Below are positions 58,001-64,000 of a DNA stretch of 64,000 nucleotides, piece by piece. Position numbers and translations under genes: made by a program. The stretch is from the NCBI GenBank assembly GCA_963930775.1, contig OZ005694.1, positions 3,658,001 through 3,722,000 of the forward strand. Reading direction: 5' to 3'. Within the stretch, counting starts at the first letter, position 1. Each line of letters starts with the position of its first letter. The notes beneath the pieces are model-generated. The model did no database searches, was not told where the DNA came from, and saw only the letters and a list, made by a program, of their open reading frames with translations. The DNA is from Cliona cf. orientalis. Lineage: Eukaryota; Porifera; Demospongiae; Clionaida; Clionaidae.

Positions 58001-60405
58001 ACTAAGATTCAGATTAATGATGATGAAGGACGTAAGTAGGCACATGCTGTAAGTGAAGTTATGGACTAAACATCTTCTTGCCTCTTGCAGAAATTACTCT
58101 GAATGTAGAGAGGGAGATTTACACTGTTGTTGAGGGAAATTACTTGGAAGTGTGTGTTGTGATTGCTGATGGTGGTGTAGCAGCATTTCCCTTCCACGTG
58201 TCAGGCCATGTTTTGTGTAGGTCATACATAATAGTATTATTATAGTTGCTACCTATGCTTAATGTGATGCTAATTTCTCTTTTAGTCTTTAAATACCCTG
58301 CAATATATTTTTTCATCTACTTCTCCATTGGGGATAGCAGAAGTTGTGCTTCAGCATTCTTTCCTGGTAATGACTACGTTGACAAACTGGAAAGAGAGAA
58401 GCAGATCTTTTTCATTGTTGAAGAATCAGAATTTTCCGAGTTTGTACAGTTTGATAGGGATTCAGCTTGGTGTTTTCTTGCTGATGATGACCGTAAGGAT
58501 AACTATTATACTTATAATCGTCGAATACCCTATTACATTCCCTGTCTCACTCCACCTCAGTCGTTACTATTGGCTTTGCTGAGCCTACCTATACGGCACT
58601 GGAAGATGGAGGATCTGTTCAAGTCTGTCTTGAGCTGTGTGAAGGCAGCATCAATCGTCCCATAAATGTACTTCTCTATACAGATGAGGATTCAGCTCTT
58701 GGTGAGAATAATTACATACATGCATGAACGAAAACCCCTGCTCATTTGACACAATGCTAATGATGTACATGTGCAGATGGAGTCAACTATGAAGGAGGAG
58801 TTAGAATCGTAACACTTCTTGCATATGGTGCCACTGGTGATCTAGCGTGTACCAATATTAGTATCTTGGATGATGGAGTGCCAACACCTATACTTTATTT
58901 CTCTCTTAATATCTACATTTCTGATACCCATGTTCTAATACCAGATGATAAGGCAAATGCAACAGTGTTCATTCAGCCTGGTAAGTAGCTATATATGTAG
59001 TGTAGTGATTGAATCAGACCGTCCTCCCTTCTGTCTTCTAGTTGCATGTGTAGGAATAGGAGCATATTATGATGTGCTCCTGGTAAGAATGACAGTTAGT
59101 GCTTCTTCAGGCTCATAATTATGATGCTGTAAGGCGGGTAATAATTATAAATTTTTGTGATTGACTTGATAATCATGAAAATTTCCCACCTTACAAAAAT
59201 TAATGCCTATGGTGATATAATATGTGTGTCAATGATGATGGGCATGGCCAAAAACATCGTGGCAGCGCGGCCAACACTTCCCAGTGTTAGCAAGCAACAG
59301 TAGCCACTGATGGCGTCTTTGACACTAGTTAGTATTCTTCTCTCATGCTTTTTTTGTCTACCATTAAGTTAGAAGATTGCAAGCGACATCGAGTGTGTGT
59401 GTCGATTACATCATCATTTGTGTAGCGCCATGCCCCTGGACTGGACTGCTGTCACAAAATTTAAAATCATGAAAATTAATTCTGAGGGCCTTCTCTGACT
59501 TTCCACAATAATTATATAGCACCCCTGAAAATTACCCGCCATACTGTATTATTATTTCTACAGCATTTGAAATCTGCTTTGACATGGACAGCCCAAGGGT
59601 CAATGGTAGTGAACTATTTCTCAGTTTTGAGTCCACTGTTCCAGTTGATGCAGCTGTTTGCAGTGTGGATTCTCTTTCAGACCAGGACTGTAAGTTCAAT
59701 AGTTACTCATTTTGTTACATTGCCATATTTGGCTGAATGCAGCAGATCTGATCCTGTGTCCAGTGCCTGTAGTAACAGGTTTTTCGCCCATGCAGGTACT
59801 AATGGAAGTGCCCTATTCATCTTCACTGATCTTGCCCGTACAGAAACATATGATGTTAGGATTGAAGCTACTTTTGGGAGTGAGACAAGGATCCTAGAAA
59901 ATAGTGTTCGTTCAGGTATTTCAGTATTGCTGTAATGTCATTACATACAAATCCATGGGTTTTTTTTTGTTCTTTTACAGAGTTGACTGATGTTTGCGAT
60001 GTTCATTTTATCAATAAAGGGATAATTTTTAGTGGAAACAATGCTACCGTATATGTCCAACCTACTGGTCCCGATCCTGATGCTAGAATATTAAACCTGG
60101 AGTGTCGTTGCAGAGAAATTGAAACAGTGTTCACTCCCTGTAAGTTTTGATGTGATATGAGCATGTCCCAAATATTTGATAACCAGCAGTGGTTAAACAA
60201 CGATGCATGCTGCCTCAATATGCCTTTAACTACCAAATCTTGTTCCTTTTCTGTTCTAGGTCCTACTGGTACCATGGGTATTTATGACACTTTGCACTTT
60301 GATTATGTATTTCCTGACGGTTGTACAAGGCTGAGTGTTCGTCAAATTAATGATGGGTCGTGCTCTCCTCGTCGTGCATTACAAATCATTCCTCCTTTTG
60401 CCTAA
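55019..60405 (+). CDS. Secreted multi-Calx-beta-domain protein (14 exons, 771 aa)
   Basis: Exons are 55019-55214, 55278-55490, 55563-55706, 56288-56479, 56576-56722, 57837-58031, 58091-58216, 58286-58492, 58561-58701, 58777-58980, 59564-59689, 59796-59915, 59981-60139 and 60260-60405 (TAA). All 13 introns are phase 1 and the chain stays open for 771 codons. Residues 1-22 form a signal peptide (MKVVALILSTFILALLC, probable cleavage near HS-G). Five Calx-beta repeats follow, each encoded by two exons: about residues 23-136, 137-248, 249-362, 363-473 and 474-575. Each has the DSAxAGxDY-type turn at its internal intron and an acidic DDE/DDD/DDG end. The C-terminus (about 576-771) holds two related beta-rich modules with paired cysteines. 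No transmembrane segment is evident. Calx-beta modules bind calcium in extracellular adhesion or matrix proteins; that role is inferred from the family. Confidence 0.88.
55742..55866. mobile_element. Hairpin MITE (CAATTAGGGCAG) in an intron of the Calx-beta gene
   Basis: Ends TACAATTAGGGCAG and CTGCCCTAATTGTA, inner GAGTACTGATTAC. The loop contains a further hairpin (ATAGCACTCGC / GCTCGTGCTAT). It lies in intron 3 of the Calx-beta gene. Confidence 0.78.
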
Positions 60406-61043
60406 GCTTCTTTAATATGATGACTCGATATCTTACATATTGATATCTATAGAACTCACTGCAATAATTATTTTTTATGGTTTGTAGAACTTACTGCATG
60501 AATGATAGCATATTATTTTAATATCTTAATTTTGGAATACTGCACTGCACCTGCAACACTTGAATAGTTGCTAAGTCTACAGTACCATGCTAGCTGCTGG
60601 TGTGATACTGCGTTATCCTAATAATAATATTATTACGGGAAATTTCCAGACCTACATAATATTCCTCTAACTCCCAATGCTGCTTGCTTTCAGTGTTGCT
60701 CACTTCAGCGTGCAACATTGATAAGGCAGGATGGGTCAGGTGCCTTAAAGCTAGCTTTGACTGCAATGAAGGATACATGCAGCTTTTGAGCTCTCATAAA
60801 GATCCAAAACTGTACATTTCAGTTCTATAAGTATGGTCTTAAGTGGAGTGCCAAAGATCAACCTTCCAATTTTGCAGTATAATAAAATCATTATTATAGT
60901 AGCTGTAATTTACTAGCTTGTACCTAGGACTTATTGTTCACTCCTGGCTAGCCGCAGCTGAAGTCTCTCAGTAGTTACTGCAAGGAAGAAGGTTATTGTG
61001 ATGATAATAATTGTTATAGGCTATCAACAACCATGCAGACAGC
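60406..61043. other. Convergent 3' interval between the Calx-beta and I9 genes
   Basis: Contains the 3' UTRs of both genes. The first AATAAA on the plus strand is at 60881-60886, so the Calx-beta 3' UTR may be long or use a variant signal. Confidence 0.45.
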
Positions 61044-63306
61044 TCACATAGGTGCCACTCCAGTACCTACTCCAACATTGTCTCCGGCTATTGTAGCTTC
61101 CTGATGCAGAAATGCACAATGTCACAATAATTAAAGCATAGTATAGATCAAAGCTTGAGATGAGGAGTCAATAAGATTATTTGCCATACTTGCCTGATCA
61201 TATTCCACGTATTTGACGAAGTCTAGAGACCTAACTTGATCTCGAATACTATGCAAAAGAAATGTGAAGTTATTAACAATGCTGCACCTTCTTCATGATC
61301 AACTAATCTAAGCCCAGTTCACAGTATGACACAAGGGCTTGTGTTGCATTGTGTCATCTTTGCATGCGCATTGATGCATGTTGTATATGGCATGTCAAAG
61401 TACATGTAAGTGTAACAAGTTAATAACAGGCAGGTGACGTGCATGTAATGTCTGTTTGATGCATATGCATGCATGTGACACATGTTTCACATAACGTGCT
61501 TGTTACATACATGTACATTATTATGTATAATATTAGAAGGGAAGAACAAGTGGCTATCCATCTCATCTCGACTATAGCACATCATCAACCCCTGCCAATA
61601 CCAATACATTTCTCCATGAATCATAGAATTTCTTGTCAAAAGGTGTTGGCAGCACTGCATTATGTTCATTGCATCCATTTCTGAGGACCGTCCATATGCA
61701 TTACTGTAAGCTTATACTGGTATACAGACTTAAGTTCATGCATACAATCTGTCAACGTTCCTTCAAAGCTTCGAAGTATGTATGTAAAAGCATTTGACTG
61801 TAGCTACACTAGCTAAGCTGCTATAGGAATGTTTCAATAACAAGCACAAGAATTGCCCAGTGCAGCTACAAGTTGGTGGCATATAAACTAGCACCCACAC
61901 ATGACATTCTAGATACATTATGATGTTCACCTTTCAGACATGGTAGCAGAGAAGCCTTGAAATGTTGGTCCAATGTTGTACTCATGCCGTATTTCCGATC
62001 CAGAAGCTGAAAGGATGCTACGAACATCCTCAAAAGCCTTGGATACTGGGAAAGTACATACATGTATACCGTATAGCCAGAAATATTGGCGGGAATTAAA
62101 TTTGGCGGTTGAGCCCAAAATCGCTATTGCAAGAATATTAGTGAATTTAAATTTGGCAGTTTGGTACGGGATCGCCATATGTATGTATGCGAATAGGAAA
62201 TTTTGGCAGATTTTGATTCGGCAATTGCAATATAGACTGCCAAACCGCCAAATTTAATTCCCTGCCCAAATTTCTGGCTGTACGGTATATCATAGATAAA
62301 TTAAGGCACCGAATCCCTGTAATAATAATATGTGACCAGGTGTGAGAAAAGGGACCATTTGTATTTGTCGTATGTACATGTAGCTTAGAGTATAACACTA
62401 TATTGTAGGTGTATCCTCTCTATGTTGGTATACACTGATAGTAGTATACATTTGTAGATAACAAGTTGGACATTGTCATGATGATAAAATTGGTCTTGTT
62501 TCATACTACCATGATTTGTCCCTTTTCTCATATGTAGCAGGTCACATAATGATATTATTATTATTGTTAGCATGCATGGCATGCATGGCCACAACTACAT
62601 GTACTCAGTTTCATGTTTCTTAGACAGATGGAAGCTCAAATACAGAGTTGGCAGGAGGGGAAACGTATCTCACTAACAGATTTGTTACTGTCATAGAAGA
62701 TAATTAAGGCACATGCACTCAAGAACATAGCCTTGTGGCATTTGGAAATACTGAATGTATAACCCGGCCTAGTGCAGAGAATGGTCATTAATCTGTGAAC
62801 AATAAAGCCAGTATCTAACAGCATATCATGTGACTATATCCCACACCCTCGACCTACTGTTATTGCATGAGTGACCACAATTTATTGAATTAAGGTACGA
62901 TCAGGTCACTAAAGTAGTAAATGCAACCCTTCTCCGATCTGGGGTGAGCCTGAGGTACGAGGCGGCCATACACTAAGGACCTAAGAGAATAGACTGAAAT
63001 GCTCAACCCAGTAGCTAGCATAGCCACAGCTGCTAGAATTAGCTCATCTGATGCTAGAAGGAGCCCATAGCTATGGTTTAGGAGCCCAAATATGTGGGCT
63101 TGATCCATAATATTATTATAATGGCTCTTACTACAACAACTGATCATTGCATTCTTCTAACCGGATAGCCTTATCCTAACTGTTTGAATAAGATATCTGT
63201 ATAGATAATAAAATGAAATGCTTACCAGCTTCTTTAGAAAGGTTCTCCTTAAACAACACAATGTATGAATTGGGGTTGTTCATAGAACGAGTTCCCTTCA
63301 GAGGTG
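61044..63306 (-). CDS. Small protein with inhibitor I9 (subtilisin propeptide-like) domain
   Basis: On the minus strand the exons are 63306-63226, 62045-61931, 61248-61194 and 61100-61044 (stop TGA). Phases are consistent: 1, 2, 0. The peptide contains NSYIVLFKENLSKEAV, a helix, EIRHEYNIGPTFQGFSATMS and DFVKYVEYDQ. This is the order of an inhibitor I9 domain: beta strand, helix, H-x-Y strand, GFSA, helix, YVE strand. No subtilase catalytic domain follows; the protein ends after GVAPM. It therefore resembles stand-alone I9 inhibitors such as yeast PBI2, which block subtilisin-like proteases. The start is uncertain. An in-frame ATG at 63283-63281 would give 94 residues without a signal peptide; alternatively an upstream exon exists and the acceptor before 63306 is used. 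The intron between the last two exons begins GC (CAG|GCAAGT). The gene converges with the Calx-beta gene, stops 638 bp apart. Confidence 0.68.
62067..62287. mobile_element. GGCGGGAATTAAATTT family, copy 3
   Basis: TACCGTATAGCCAGAAATAT on the left and CTGGCTGTACGGTA on the right. It ends 21 bp from the acceptor side of the second I9 exon, so it makes up the 3' end of that intron. Confidence 0.8.
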
Positions 63307-63747
63307 CTGTCAAGATACATTCATGTAGATAATTTATAACAAATAATGGTAAGGTGATTGAAAATGTTGCATAGCATCACTTCTGTGTAGAGTCAGCCAC
63401 TGATATAATATTATGCACAATTATTATTAATAATTACTGGCACAGTCTATACTTGCATGATTAGGCAATTAAAAATTGACCAAGAACTGTAGGGCATCAT
63501 CAAAATTTATCCTAGTTAAAACAGCAGTCCAATGGGTCATGGCATACATTCGCTTCCTATTTAATACTAAAATCATCTGCAGCCTAGGTGCTAGCATAGA
63601 TTATATATCACCTGATAATTATATAATTAATAATAATATTATATCCTACTTAGCATTGTATCCTAGGCAACAGGGATGGTTAATTAGTGATAAATCCTTA
63701 TTTGTGGTCTGATAAATCCCTCTACTCATAAATTTGTAATTGGCAAT

Positions 63748-63918
63748 TACCATAGGTCGGGTTTTAATGTTTCACAATTAATAAATTTGCAAACATAAAT
63801 ACGTACATATACTACAGTACGGTACGGGGTCGTCCATCATAATTATTGGATGTGCAATTTGGCCTGACTTGATTAGAACGCAATCATTAAACTACGCAAT
63901 TAAAACCTTCCTACGGTA
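63748..63918. mobile_element. TACCGTAGG-ended MITE, copy 2
   Basis: TACCATAGGTCGGGTTTTAA on the left and AAACCTTCCTACGGTA on the right. Opposite orientation to 36730-36925. Confidence 0.75.
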
Positions 63919-63956
63919 TAAGATGTTTCGTTTGTCATGTTTATTAAATAGTTGAA

Positions 63957-64000
63957 CCAGGGACTATACATTATGGTTGAGCAGATAGACTATACTAGAT
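63957..64000. mobile_element. Truncated second copy of the CAGGG element
   Basis: CAGGGACTATACATTATGGTTGAGC matches the first 17 bases of the 43011 element terminus (CAGGGACTATACATTAT), then diverges and runs off the window. Only one end is visible. Confidence 0.55.

Noticed and set aside
59042..59082. Short AG...GT-bounded segment between Calx-beta exons 10 and 11
   Set aside because: Including it breaks the phase (41 nt), whereas direct joining of 58980 to 59564 keeps phase 1 and the frame.
61590..61690. Minus-strand coding-like stretch (NAVLPTPFDKKFYDSW) between I9 exons
   Set aside because: It fits the phase after the second I9 exon but gives no I9 ending; the exon at 61248-61194 completes the domain, so this is probably chance or an unrelated fragment.

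Overview
The window looks like nuclear DNA of an early-branching animal, most likely a demosponge. The genes are intron-rich with GT-AG splice sites, coding density is low, and the DNA is AT-rich and full of short non-autonomous DNA transposons, poly(G/C) tracts and words such as ACATGCATGT and TACATGTACA. Amphimedon queenslandica or a relative is my best guess, from the repeat texture and the gene families (PLAC8 paralogues, a multi-Calx-beta secreted protein). It is an inference, not a match.

Layout. 1-10.8 kb: repeats, plus one weak minus-strand exon pair near 1.6-1.8 kb. 10.86-51.04 kb: a plus-strand tandem array of four PLAC8-domain genes (10864-11363, 14214-23233, 32175-43901, 44146-51043). 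Each encodes exactly 108 residues. Genes 1 and 2 have three coding exons; genes 3 and 4 have four, with one additional phase-0 intron after codon 72. Most of this region is intron or intergenic DNA packed with transposon remnants. Two tentative minus-strand genes lie head-to-head with array members: one at 13516-14017 beside gene 2, one at 29553-31424 beside gene 3. 51-55 kb: repeats and one isolated cytochrome P450-like exon. 55.02-60.41 kb: a complete 14-exon plus-strand gene for a 771-residue secreted protein with five Calx-beta repeats and two cysteine-paired C-terminal modules; all 13 introns are phase 1. 61.04-63.31 kb: a small minus-strand gene with an inhibitor I9 (subtilisin propeptide-like) domain and one GC-AG intron, convergent with the Calx-beta gene.

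The mobile DNA is unusually legible because many copies keep target-site duplications (TSDs). (1) A Mutator-like MITE family, termini TAGTCTCG/TAGCCTCG, has 9-bp TSDs and copies from 709 bp down to 42 bp. (2) A CAGTGGCG-type hAT-like group has mostly 5-bp TSDs, with one 8-bp case. (3) A 773-bp element with CAGGGACTATACATTAT termini has a second, truncated copy at the window edge. (4) Several TACGGTA-ended, TA- and TTA-flanked elements are present. (5) A roughly 600-bp dispersed repeat, called family B here, has been a repeated insertion target.

No single pathway links the genes. PLAC8 proteins are small cysteine-rich membrane-associated proteins, Calx-beta repeats are calcium-binding extracellular modules, and I9 domains inhibit or chaperone subtilases. 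No rRNA, convincing tRNA gene, CRISPR array or bacterial operon structure was seen.
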